Made by a program: the position numbers and the translations under genes
The notes under the pieces: generated by a model
What the model was told of the DNA's origin: nothing
The model's database searches: none
The model's input: the letters and a program-made list of their open reading frames with translations, nothing else
Origin: Macrococcoides epidermidis
GTDB lineage: Bacteria; Bacillota; Bacilli; Staphylococcales; Staphylococcaceae
DNA: 64,000 nucleotides
Assembly: GCF_042659445.1 (NCBI RefSeq)
Contig: NZ_JBHSSR010000006.1
Strand: one strand, 5' to 3'
Shown: positions 46,139-53,821 of the stretch, in pieces
Numbering within the stretch: the stretch's first letter is position 1
Layout: each line of letters begins with the position of its first letter

Positions 46139-46513
46139 TTAATGCTTTTGTGTTACCGCAAAGTAGTTACCTTCAAAATCTGAGAAGTTGAATACTTTAC
46201 CTGTCGGCATCTCAACAAGCTCACCTACTGTTACATCCATTGACTTCATTCGCTTATATAATGCTTCTAAATCATCTACTTCAAACATTAATGATGGTGG
46301 ATCAAGTGTTACTCCAGGACTATATTTTTCGATAAATGCTCTATCAAATAACACAATCGTCGTTTCACTTTCTTTCGTCGCACCAATTTCATAAGATTTA
46401 TATTCTTCTATTAGCACCGACTCATTAATGATTTCAAACTGCATAACCTCAGTCCAGAACTTAACCGCCTGCGCCTGATCTTTAACATAAAGCATCACAC
46501 TTTGTAATTTCAT
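46139..46513 (-). CDS. VOC (glyoxalase/bleomycin-resistance) superfamily protein
   Basis: This 124-aa protein is built of two beta-alpha-beta-beta-beta modules: residues 1-55 (SVMLYVKDQAQAVKFWTEVM) and 60-124 (LMFEVDDLEALYKRMKSMD, ending FSDFEGNYFAVTQ). The family contains glyoxalases, dioxygenases and antibiotic-binding proteins, so the function cannot be read from the fold. Hairpins bracket it on both sides, suggesting its own transcript. Confidence 0.85.
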   Translation of the reverse strand: MKLQSVMLYVKDQAQAVKFWTEVMQFEIINESVLIEEYKSYEIGATKESETTIVLFDRAFIEKYSPGVTLDPPSLMFEVDDLEALYKRMKSMDVTVGELVEMPTGKVFNFSDFEGNYFAVTQKH

Positions 46514-46558
46514 CTGTATCTCCCCCTTTTTTATCCATTATATATGAAATATAAAAAA

Positions 46559-46584
46559 TTCTCCCTTATATAAGAGAGAATAAA
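46559..46584 (-). terminator. Terminator of the nadR-pnuC unit
   Basis: ATTCTC..TTATATAA..GAGAAT forms a near-complete palindrome at 46559-46582, and on the minus strand the T run lies just beyond it. Confidence 0.65.
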
Positions 46585-46587
46585 AAA

Positions 46588-47313
46588 TTATTGTTGTGTT
46601 TCAATCTGAAGTTTCTTCCAGTAGTAGTATCCGTATACACTATTAATCAGGAATCCAATCCACATCACAACCATTGTAACACCTGTCGCATCGATTGCAC
46701 CAGTATGCATCATTTTTCTCACCCAAAGTGTAATAGATACGATATTAACAACAATCCAGAAGAACCATTGTTCTTTAAATCGAAGTGACATCAATACTTG
46801 ACCAGTTAAATTTAAACTGACATTTAAGGCATCAAGAAATGGTTGACCAGACTTTATACTTTCAAGATATTTAGCAAATGCGAAGTAAAAAGCTCCGCCA
46901 AGCAATAAAGTGATTAACCATTGTATCGCTGTTAAACCTTTCGTATCAACTTCCTGAACTTCAACTTTAGGTGTGCTTAACGTATGCATATTACGAATCC
47001 ATGCATATAAACCGATAAATTGGAATACACCAAATACAACCTGTAAGTAAACTTCACCCATTAAATTTGCCTGGTAACTGATCCAGCCATATGTGATGAC
47101 CTGAATTAAACCGTATAGGAACGTACTTAAACGACCTTTCGCACTCATGATCACACATAGGATACCAGAAATACTTGCTATGACGTTAATCCAGTCAATA
47201 TCCTTCGTTTTGATAAAGAAATACACAAGAATAGCTACTTGCGCTAATAAAAATAACCCAAAAAATATTTTTTCATATTTCGTAAATCCTCTAAAATCTT
47301 TAATTAAAAACAT
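46588..47313 (-). CDS. pnuC: PnuC-type nicotinamide riboside transporter
   Basis: This 241-aa membrane protein has seven or so transmembrane segments. PnuC motifs include FLYGLIQVITYGWISYQ, FGVFQFIGLYAWIRN and LRFKEQWFFWIVVNIVSITLW (its aromatic WxxWxxVNxxS pattern is the substrate site). It moves nicotinamide riboside by facilitated diffusion, trapped by a kinase. The kinase gene nadR is directly upstream, 11 bp away, on the same strand. Confidence 0.92.
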   Translation of the reverse strand: MFLIKDFRGFTKYEKIFFGLFLLAQVAILVYFFIKTKDIDWINVIASISGILCVIMSAKGRLSTFLYGLIQVITYGWISYQANLMGEVYLQVVFGVFQFIGLYAWIRNMHTLSTPKVEVQEVDTKGLTAIQWLITLLLGGAFYFAFAKYLESIKSGQPFLDALNVSLNLTGQVLMSLRFKEQWFFWIVVNIVSITLWVRKMMHTGAIDATGVTMVVMWIGFLINSVYGYYYWKKLQIETQQ

Positions 47314-47324
47314 ACCCCATCTCC

Positions 47325-48419
47325 TTAGTTATCTTTTCCATCTGCTAAAATTTCATCTACAAGACGATGTGCTTCTTCATATTTTTCCTGGAAGCTGTCC
47401 CCTTTAAGCACAACCATCTTATCTTCCAGTCCTTGATATTTTATTTCATCTAAGAACATCTGATGCATATCAAGACGTGCTTTCTGATCCGCCATACTCA
47501 TATCACGGAAACCATCATCGACATACTGCGTCGTAGGAGGTAATACGATGATCAATGCCCACGTCTGTAAAGAAATATAATAATCAAAGACCGGTGCAAT
47601 TTTTTCGTAATCTTCTGGTAGTGCATATAATTTCGTATAAAGTTTTGTTGTCATTACGTCTGTATCTGCAAAGAATACTTTACGTGTACCTGGCGAATGA
47701 ATATGCTTACGATTTAGTTCAAACTGACCAATTCCGATTGCATGTAAGTCTTTAATATCAAGTTCATCATCACGCACCTGGCGTGTCGTCTGGTATTCTC
47801 TTGAATATTCTAATGAATACGAAGTAGAATAACGGCGTGCTAAATCTCGTACGAGTGTTGTTTTACCCGTGCTTGCCGTTCCGATAATCAATATATTCTG
47901 TACAAAGAAACGTCTGAATGGGCGCGTTACAAAATCCCAGTTTAATATTGGATTCTCACGAATAGAAGTTCCGCTTATACCAGTGATACGACGATCCACT
48001 TTCGTAATCTGAACGTCGCTTGATTTGAATTCACCTTTAAAATACTCATCAAGCGGCTGAATATATTCTTCTTCACCAACATAAAATGTTACAGATTCCA
48101 TCGCATAGTCATTTTCTTTTGCTGCTGTTTCAATCTTTTCCTGAAGTAAAGCAAGCCATGGACCCCAACCGTCAGGATAACGTGGAATATTCGTTTCATC
48201 CAATGTTAAAACAGTAACATTCGTGTCATCCTTTAATAATTCACGCATTGCCTTCACACGGTTTGTTAAACTCATACCTGCTAAATCACCACGATCGCCA
48301 TCATATCCAGAAACAATTACTAACGCATGCGCATTTTCACGTTTCGCTCTAATAATCTGTTCCAGATGTCCAACATGACACGGTGCGAACGTACCAAAAT
48401 AAATTCCTAAATCTCTCAT
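47325..48419 (-). CDS. nadR: NadR-type NMN adenylyltransferase / ribosylnicotinamide kinase
   Basis: This 364-aa bifunctional enzyme of NAD salvage has an adenylyltransferase domain (about residues 1-170; GIYFGTFAPCHVGHLEQI, ISGTSIRENP) and a kinase domain (about 180-364; Walker A IGTASTGKTTL, YSREYQTTRQ, FADTDVMTTKLY). It lacks the helix-turn-helix of enterobacterial NadR. The ATG at 48419 follows AAAGGGGT by 7 nt. Paired with pnuC, it phosphorylates imported nicotinamide riboside and converts NMN to NAD. Confidence 0.93.
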   Translation of the reverse strand: MRDLGIYFGTFAPCHVGHLEQIIRAKRENAHALVIVSGYDGDRGDLAGMSLTNRVKAMRELLKDDTNVTVLTLDETNIPRYPDGWGPWLALLQEKIETAAKENDYAMESVTFYVGEEEYIQPLDEYFKGEFKSSDVQITKVDRRITGISGTSIRENPILNWDFVTRPFRRFFVQNILIIGTASTGKTTLVRDLARRYSTSYSLEYSREYQTTRQVRDDELDIKDLHAIGIGQFELNRKHIHSPGTRKVFFADTDVMTTKLYTKLYALPEDYEKIAPVFDYYISLQTWALIIVLPPTTQYVDDGFRDMSMADQKARLDMHQMFLDEIKYQGLEDKMVVLKGDSFQEKYEEAHRLVDEILADGKDN

Positions 48420-48580
48420 CTGTCTTACCCCTTTTATGTAAATTAATATCATTATAGCAATTATACGATAATTATCTATCTTATTATTATTTACAATTTC
48501 TATATAAACACTTTACATATAATTCATTGCTTCTTCATATTCAAAGTATAAACTGAATTTAAATATGAAGGAGGCGCGTT

Positions 48581-48712
48581 ATGAAATTTATAAAAAAATT
48601 AATCATCGTATTATCTATCTTTTTAGCTTTACCCCATTTTATAAAAATTAGTAACGAACCTATCGAAAAAACATTCGTCGCAGATATGAAAAAAGCTCAG
48701 TCAAATGACTAA
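48581..48712 (+). CDS. 43-aa hydrophobic/cationic peptide
   Basis: The 43-residue ORF starts MKFIKKLIIVLSIFLALPHF and ends KKAQSND. A strong SD (GAAGGAGG, 8 nt before ATG) and a terminator that begins inside its last codons mark it as a real small transcript. It has a basic N-terminus and one hydrophobic helix (residues 7-21), like a signal peptide or a small membrane peptide, then a polar tail. Possible roles are an exported peptide, a membrane modulator or a type I toxin; I see no clear antisense partner. No known family was recognised. Confidence 0.65.
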   Translation: MKFIKKLIIVLSIFLALPHFIKISNEPIEKTFVADMKKAQSND

Positions 48713-48720
48713 GCTTTTTT
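48689..48720 (+). terminator. Terminator overlapping the end of the 43-aa ORF
   Basis: The stem AAAAAAGCTCAGTCA / TGACTAAGCTTTTTT includes the last codons and the stop of the small ORF and ends in a T run. Confidence 0.8.
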
Positions 48721-48797
48721 CTTTGATTAAAAAGTGAAATTTTTGTGAATTTTGTGTTAAATGATACTTAATTTTTTATGATTATTTAAATTTTCCT

Positions 48798-48826
48798 TTG
48801 ACCTTTAAAAGCGTTTTCATTATGAT
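48798..48826 (+). promoter_or_regulatory. Proline dehydrogenase promoter with internal cre
   Basis: -35 TTGACC (48798-48803) and -10 TATGAT (48821-48826) are 17 bp apart. The spacer contains TAAAAGCGTTTTCA (48806-48819), which matches the cre consensus at all but its second base. CcpA binding between -35 and -10 would block transcription when preferred sugars are present. Confidence 0.8.
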
Positions 48827-48881
48827 TATCCTATTAGGGGAGTGTAATCAGATGATTACTATAATTAAGGAGGAACAATAG

Positions 48882-49871
48882 ATGGGATTATCAAGAGATT
48901 TTTTTATTGCTTTAAGTGAGAACGCAACTTTAAATGAAGCTGCAAAAAAGTATGGTTTAGCATTAGGTGCTAACAAAGTTGTTGCTGGAACTGATGTTAA
49001 AACAACAATCGAATCAATTCGTGCATTAAATGCACAAAACATTTCTGCAACTGTTGATAATTTAGGTGAATTTGTTTTCTCTAAAGAAGAAGCAACAGCA
49101 GCAAAGAACAATATTTTAACGATGATCCAGGCATTATATGATGCTGGTGTAGATGCACATATGTCTATCAAGTTAACACAAATCGGTTTAGATGTAGATC
49201 CGGAATTCTGTTACGAAAATGTACGTGAAATTCTGTTAAAAGCACATGAGTGTGGTAACATGCACATCAACATGGATACTGAAGACTACAATCATACAGT
49301 TCAAACTTTTGAAATGTTAGATCGTTTAAAAGGTGAATTTAAGAATGTTGGTACAGTAATTCAAGCTTACTTATTCCGTGCAACTGAAGAAATCGAGAAA
49401 TATAAAGATGTACGTTTACGCTTAGTTAAAGGTGCTTATAAAGAAGATGCATCTGTTGCTTACCAATCTAAAGAAGATATCGATGCAAACTATATCAAAA
49501 TTATCGAACAACGTTTATTAAACGCTAAAGCAATGACTTCAATTGCAACACATGATCATAATATTATCGATCACGTGAAGAAGTTTATCGCGCAACATAA
49601 CTTAAATAAAGATTTAATCGAATTCCAGATGTTATATGGATTCCGTTCTGAGTTACAAGTTGAAATCGCAAACTCTGGTTACAACTTCTGTACGTATGTA
49701 CCTTACGGTGAAGACTGGTATGGTTATTTTATGAGACGTTTAGCAGAACGTCCACAAAACTTACAATTAGTTTATAAATCAATCGTTACACCTGAAGTAG
49801 AGCGTGGTGCGATTGTTGCAGGATCAGCTTTAGCTGGACTTGTAGTTTTAAGAAAATTATTTAAGAAATAA
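48882..49871 (+). CDS. putA: Proline dehydrogenase
   Basis: This 329-aa FAD enzyme oxidises proline to pyrroline-5-carboxylate. Family motifs include MSIKLTQIGLDVD, HINMDTEDY, RLVKGAYKE and the C-terminal YGEDWYGYFMRRLAERPQN (proline-binding YxxRRxxE). A hydrophobic stretch followed by RKLFKK ends the protein and may attach it to the membrane. It is the stand-alone Gram-positive form, not fused to the aldehyde dehydrogenase. AAGGAGG is the SD. In S. aureus the same gene lies between rot and rib genes. Confidence 0.95.
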   Translation: MGLSRDFFIALSENATLNEAAKKYGLALGANKVVAGTDVKTTIESIRALNAQNISATVDNLGEFVFSKEEATAAKNNILTMIQALYDAGVDAHMSIKLTQIGLDVDPEFCYENVREILLKAHECGNMHINMDTEDYNHTVQTFEMLDRLKGEFKNVGTVIQAYLFRATEEIEKYKDVRLRLVKGAYKEDASVAYQSKEDIDANYIKIIEQRLLNAKAMTSIATHDHNIIDHVKKFIAQHNLNKDLIEFQMLYGFRSELQVEIANSGYNFCTYVPYGEDWYGYFMRRLAERPQNLQLVYKSIVTPEVERGAIVAGSALAGLVVLRKLFKK

Positions 49872-49880
49872 TCGTTTGAA

Positions 49881-49913
49881 GACCGTGAACAAATTGTGTT
49901 CACGGTCTTTTTT
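49881..49913 (+). terminator. Terminator of proline dehydrogenase
   Basis: An 11-bp perfect stem (GACCGTGAACA / TGTTCACGGTC) with a 5-nt loop is followed by TTTTTTG. Confidence 0.9.
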
Positions 49914-49928
49914 GTTTTTGAGGTTTTG

Positions 49929-50000
49929 AAATTGGGGTTTCACCAATTTCGCACTAGATTTCGCACTCCAAATTGGGGTTTCACCAATTTCGCACTAGAT
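49929..50000. repeat. Two direct copies of a 31-bp hairpin repeat
   Basis: A 31-bp unit (starting AAATTGGGGTTTCACCAATT and ending TCGCACTAGAT) occurs at 49929-49959 and 49970-50000, 41 bp apart. Each contains the hairpin AAATTGG / CCAATTT with a 7-nt loop. The second copy includes the ribH stop codon (TAG on the minus strand, 49995-49997). Confidence 0.9.
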
Positions 50001-50459
50001 AGATTCAACCATCTTATTAAGATTTGCCATCTCGATTGCACCGATTGCCGCTTCTCCACCTTTATTACCTGCTTTCGTACCTGCTCTTTCAATCGCCTGT
50101 TCGATTGTTTCAGTTGTAACTACACCAAATATTACTGGTGTTCCATATTCTCCAGCTTTAGCAATCCCTTTTGCTGCTTCATTACATACGTAATCATAGT
50201 GTGTTGTCGCACCGCGTATCACACATCCTAAAGTAATGATTGCATCATACTTTTTCTTTTGAGCGAGTTTACTTGCGATAAATGGTAATTCAAACGCGCC
50301 AGGTACTAAGAAAGTATCAATGTTCTCACTTTCTACGCCATGTCTTTCTAACGTATCAACCGCACCTTCTGTTAAACGGTCTGTTATAAAATGATTAAAT
50401 CTTGATGTAACAACTGCAATCTTTAAGCCTTGTCCTGTTAATTGTGCACTATAGTTCAT
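49995..50459 (-). CDS. ribH: 6,7-dimethyl-8-ribityllumazine synthase
   Basis: This 154-aa subunit of the lumazine synthase capsid carries out the penultimate riboflavin step. VTSRFNHFI, VPGAFELPF, LGCVIRGATTHYDYV (catalytic His) and FGVVTTETIEQAIERAG are typical. The ATG overlaps the ribBA stop. The stop codon and last residues fall in a repeated element, so the natural C-terminus may have been altered; family members usually end near this point, so function is not in doubt. Confidence 0.96.
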   Translation of the reverse strand: MNYSAQLTGQGLKIAVVTSRFNHFITDRLTEGAVDTLERHGVESENIDTFLVPGAFELPFIASKLAQKKKYDAIITLGCVIRGATTHYDYVCNEAAKGIAKAGEYGTPVIFGVVTTETIEQAIERAGTKAGNKGGEAAIGAIEMANLNKMVESI

Positions 50460-51646
50460 ATTAATTTCTCCTCCAGTAAATGTCCTAATTTTTCTTTTTT
50501 CGTTTCTAGGTAATGTTTATTTATTGCATTGCTTTGAAATTGATGTGGAATTCTCGTTTCAACTTCTATGCCATATTGCTCTAATCCGTTAATCTTTCTC
50601 GGATTATTTGACATGAGATTCACTTTACCTATTCCTAAATCCTTTAATATTGAAGCAGCAACAGCATAATCACGCATATCACTGTCAAATCCCAATACAT
50701 GGTTGGCTTCAACTGTATCAAGTCCTTGTTCAATCTTTTCATATGCTTTTAGTTTATTGATCAGTCCGATGCCACGGCCTTCTTGTCGTAAATAGATTAA
50801 AATACCGCCATTTTCTTCAATATGCTGCATGCCTTTTTCTAGTTGTATCCCGCAATCACATCGTTTACTATGGAACACATCTCCTGTCAGACATTCAGAA
50901 TGTATTCGAATATCCGGAACACCACTATAGTCCTTAACATATGCAACGTGTTCTTTATCACTATAAATCTCACTAAACCCATACATCGTAAAGTCACCAA
51001 ATTCAGTTGGCATATTTACTTTAGCTTCGCGTGTTACGAGTGGCTTTTCACGTTTTATATATTCAACTAAATCGGCAATAGTTATCATCTTTAATCGATG
51101 TTCTTCTTTATATATTGCAAGATCATCTCTTCTTGCCATCGTTCCGTCATCTTTAATAATTTCACAGATTACACCTGTCTCGGTTGCACCACAAAGTTTT
51201 GCTAAATCTACACATGCTTCTGTGTGTCCGACACGTTCAAGGACACCGTTCGGTTTAGCAATTAACGGGAATACATGTCCCGGTTGATTGAAGTCACTCA
51301 AAGTAACATTTGGGTCCGCCAATGCCTTCACCGTACAATATCTTTCAAATGCACTGATACCTGTGGTCGTTGAAACATGGTCGATACTAATGGTAAATGC
51401 AGTTTTATTTGGATCCTGATTATTAAATGTCATCGGCTGTAAATTCAAGCGCTCATTTAACGCTGCAGATATTGGTGCACACACCAATCCTCGAGCATGT
51501 GTAATCATAAAATTTATCGTATCTTCAGTCATAAAATCTGTTATCGCTACAAGGTCACCTTCATTTTCACGATCTTCATTGTCAACCACGATAATTGGCT
51601 TACCTGCCTTCAAATCTTCTAATGCACTTTCAATAGCATCAAACAT
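50456..51646 (-). CDS. ribBA: Bifunctional DHBP synthase / GTP cyclohydrolase II
   Basis: This 396-aa fusion has an N-terminal 3,4-dihydroxy-2-butanone-4-phosphate synthase domain (VDNEDRENEGDLV, FMITHARGLVC) and, from about residue 205, GTP cyclohydrolase II (zinc site GDVFHSKRCDCGIQL, then YLRQEGRGIGL). Together the two domains make both precursors of riboflavin. Its ATG overlaps the ribE stop by one base and its own stop overlaps ribH. Confidence 0.96.
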   Translation of the reverse strand: MFDAIESALEDLKAGKPIIVVDNEDRENEGDLVAITDFMTEDTINFMITHARGLVCAPISAALNERLNLQPMTFNNQDPNKTAFTISIDHVSTTTGISAFERYCTVKALADPNVTLSDFNQPGHVFPLIAKPNGVLERVGHTEACVDLAKLCGATETGVICEIIKDDGTMARRDDLAIYKEEHRLKMITIADLVEYIKREKPLVTREAKVNMPTEFGDFTMYGFSEIYSDKEHVAYVKDYSGVPDIRIHSECLTGDVFHSKRCDCGIQLEKGMQHIEENGGILIYLRQEGRGIGLINKLKAYEKIEQGLDTVEANHVLGFDSDMRDYAVAASILKDLGIGKVNLMSNNPRKINGLEQYGIEVETRIPHQFQSNAINKHYLETKKEKLGHLLEEKLI

Positions 51647-52269
51647 TACATCATCATCTCCAATTTAGATAAAGAAAGACCACTTTCTTCTTGTTTACTG
51701 TTCAATATATACTTTCCTAACATATCGAATTCAATATGTACTTTATCACCTGATTTAAGTTCTGACAGCATCGTACTTCTTACCGTTTCAGGTATAATAT
51801 TCAGCTCAATTGCATGATCTAATTTAAATATCGTTAAAGATATACCATTAACTGCGATCGAGCCTTTCGGTATAACAAATTTACGAAATTCATCTGGAAG
51901 TCTGAGCTTTAACTGCATTGTCTTTTCCATGTGTTTTACGCTTTCTACAACGAGACTCGTATCGACATGCCCGCTTACAAAGTGACCACCAAGCCTTGTT
52001 GTCGGTAATAATGCACGTTCTAAATTTACCTTAGTACCTTGCTTCATATTTCGAAACAACGTAATAGCACGCGTATCTTCTAATATATCCACATTGAAGC
52101 TCGAATGATTAAAGGCTGTGACTGTAAGACATACACCGTTTACACTGATAGAATCACCAATGTGCATGTCTTCTATAATACGATTACACTCAATCGTCAT
52201 AAAGGTAGTATCACCCTGTTTATTTAGTTGTGCTATGACACCAACTTCTTCAATGATGCCTGTAAACAT
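51646..52269 (-). CDS. ribE: Riboflavin synthase alpha chain
   Basis: This 207-aa protein consists of two similar lumazine-binding barrels (MFTGIIEEVGVI and, from about residue 97, FVSGHVDTSL). It dismutates dimethylribityllumazine to riboflavin. I start at the ATG of MFTGII (52269), the family-typical N-terminus, with GAAAGG 9 nt upstream; two ATGs three codons earlier are possible. It overlaps the ribD 3' end. Confidence 0.94.
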   Translation of the reverse strand: MFTGIIEEVGVIAQLNKQGDTTFMTIECNRIIEDMHIGDSISVNGVCLTVTAFNHSSFNVDILEDTRAITLFRNMKQGTKVNLERALLPTTRLGGHFVSGHVDTSLVVESVKHMEKTMQLKLRLPDEFRKFVIPKGSIAVNGISLTIFKLDHAIELNIIPETVRSTMLSELKSGDKVHIEFDMLGKYILNSKQEESGLSLSKLEMMM

Positions 52270-53311
52270 CAACATCATCCTTTCTGTAAATCAGTAATAC
52301 ATCCTGGTCGAAAGTCTTAACAGAGACAAGAGAAAGGTCAGTAATTTCTGACATTTGTGAAGGTTGATCAGTTGTTAAAAATTGATGCTTTGAGGATCCA
52401 CCTAAAATTTTCGGGGCAATATACTGGTGTATTTCATCAAAAGTTCTGGCAGATACAAACGAACGCATCGTCTGCATACCGCCTTCTATAATTATGCGGT
52501 TAATTTTATGTAAATATAAAGCTTCTAAAATGGTTTCAGGATGTAGATCAGTGAGTACAATTACCGTAACACCATCAATCGACTGTTTAGTTGTCGTCAC
52601 AACGATTAATCGTGATTTATCATAATCATTATTATCTTTGTCATTGATTTCGAATAATCCATTAGAAATAACAACTTTCCTGATCCATTTATCTTTATAG
52701 TTTCTACTATCAAGAGTTGGCTGGTCATGTTTATATGTATTGTAGCCTACTAGTATGGCATCGCTGGCATAACGGACACGGTGTGCATGATTTCTTGATG
52801 CGTCATTAGTAATCCACTTACTAACGTCACTATCATCTGCTGTCTTTCCATCAAGCGTTACACCCATCTTTAATATCGTATATGGTAATTTGTGCAGCTT
52901 CGCTTTAAAAAATGGCTGATAATAGTCGTAAATTTCACTTATATACTCTTGTTCTACTTGTATCCCGTGTGCTTTCATATCATCGATACCAGAGTTTAGT
53001 GATTCATCACGTACTGCAAACACAACATGTTTAATACCACTATCAATAATTTTTTGTGTGCATGGCGGTGTTTTACCAAAATGACTACACGGTTCGAGCG
53101 TACAGTAAAGCGTAGCACCGTCTGCATGCGCACCAGCCATATCCAGTGCATTCACTTCAGCGTGTGCTTCACCTTCCGTAAGATGTGCACCAATACCTAC
53201 TATTCTGTTATCTTTTACTACAATACAACCAACAGCTGGATTACTGCCTGTTTGACCATCCGTCCATTGAACAAGTTCAAATGCTTTATCTAAATACAAG
53301 TTATTATTCAT
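52250..53311 (-). CDS. ribD: Bifunctional riboflavin deaminase-reductase
   Basis: This 353-aa protein has a zinc deaminase domain (GEAHAEVNAL, TLEPCSHFGKTPPC) and a C-terminal reductase domain (from about residue 145; LKMGVTLDGKTADDSDVSKWIT, RIIIEGG). The start is uncertain: AGGAG abuts the first ATG, and a TTG four codons later (53299) gives better spacing and a family-like start (YLDKAFELV). First gene of ribDEAH, controlled by the FMN riboswitch. Confidence 0.93.
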   Translation of the reverse strand: MNNNLYLDKAFELVQWTDGQTGSNPAVGCIVVKDNRIVGIGAHLTEGEAHAEVNALDMAGAHADGATLYCTLEPCSHFGKTPPCTQKIIDSGIKHVVFAVRDESLNSGIDDMKAHGIQVEQEYISEIYDYYQPFFKAKLHKLPYTILKMGVTLDGKTADDSDVSKWITNDASRNHAHRVRYASDAILVGYNTYKHDQPTLDSRNYKDKWIRKVVISNGLFEINDKDNNDYDKSRLIVVTTTKQSIDGVTVIVLTDLHPETILEALYLHKINRIIIEGGMQTMRSFVSARTFDEIHQYIAPKILGGSSKHQFLTTDQPSQMSEITDLSLVSVKTFDQDVLLIYRKDDVDVYRHH

Positions 53312-53322
53312 CTCCTATAAAA

Positions 53323-53352
53323 AAATGCCCAAATCATAAGATTTGGGCATTT
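53323..53352 (-). terminator. Attenuator terminator of the FMN riboswitch
   Basis: A 13-bp stem (AAATGCCCAAATC / GATTTGGGCATTT) with a 4-nt loop is followed by TTTTTTTA on the minus strand, just before ribD. It is the expected off-state expression platform. Confidence 0.85.
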
Positions 53353-53435
53353 GTATTTTAGGTTCAATAAATAAGACCATGATAATAGTATTTGCAGAAT
53401 TTATGCATCAACAAATAAACCATCAAAATGGCACC

Positions 53436-53562
53436 TTATTCTTTCTCCCATCCAGACTATACTGTCGGTTTCTGAGTTTCACAGAATCAGCATCAAATAT
53501 ATATTATCAGCTCACGGACTATCACCGCCGGTTGGGAATTTCACCCTGCCCCGAAAGAATAG
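53436..53562 (-). ncRNA. FMN riboswitch (RFN element)
   Basis: The minus strand carries the conserved RFN blocks: TTCTTTCGGGGCAGGGTGAAA (here only its core GGGGCAGGGTGAAATTCCC is named), AACCGGCGGTGATAGTCCGTGAG in separate pieces (CCGGCGGTGATAGTCCGTGAG region at 53514-53533) and the closing TAGTCTGGATGGGAGAAAG (53442-53460). FMN binding ends transcription before ribD. With its terminator and the inverted repeat near hutI it accounts for most of the 510-bp gap from 53312 to 53821. Confidence 0.95.
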
Positions 53563-53705
53563 TTATTAACTTGTCTGTCAATTAAGACAATTTCATCATA
53601 GCGAAGATTGTATGAAAAATCAATGCAAATAATTTAATTCATCGAAAAATTTAAAGCGTTTGATACATAAATCTAGGCTCTCTTCTTTTTAACAGCTTAA
53701 ACGGC

Positions 53706-53812
53706 GGAACAGAAGTTGCCCCTGCGACAAAAACCGAACATAAACTATAAATCAAAGAACAATTTATTAGTTTTGTTCGGTTTTTGCTTGTGGCAGACCT
53801 CTTCTGTCCCAG
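53706..53812. repeat. Long imperfect inverted repeat of the GGCTGGGACAGAA type, after hutI
   Basis: The arms GGAACAGAAG...ACAAAAACCGAACA..AAACT and AGTTTTGTTCGGTTTTTG...CTTCTGTCCC pair over about 100 bp. On the minus strand it begins GAGGCTGGGACAGAAG, 10 bp after hutI. This resembles intergenic repeats common in staphylococci and relatives and probably also ends hutI transcription. Confidence 0.8.
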
Positions 53813-53821
53813 CCTCTGAAA

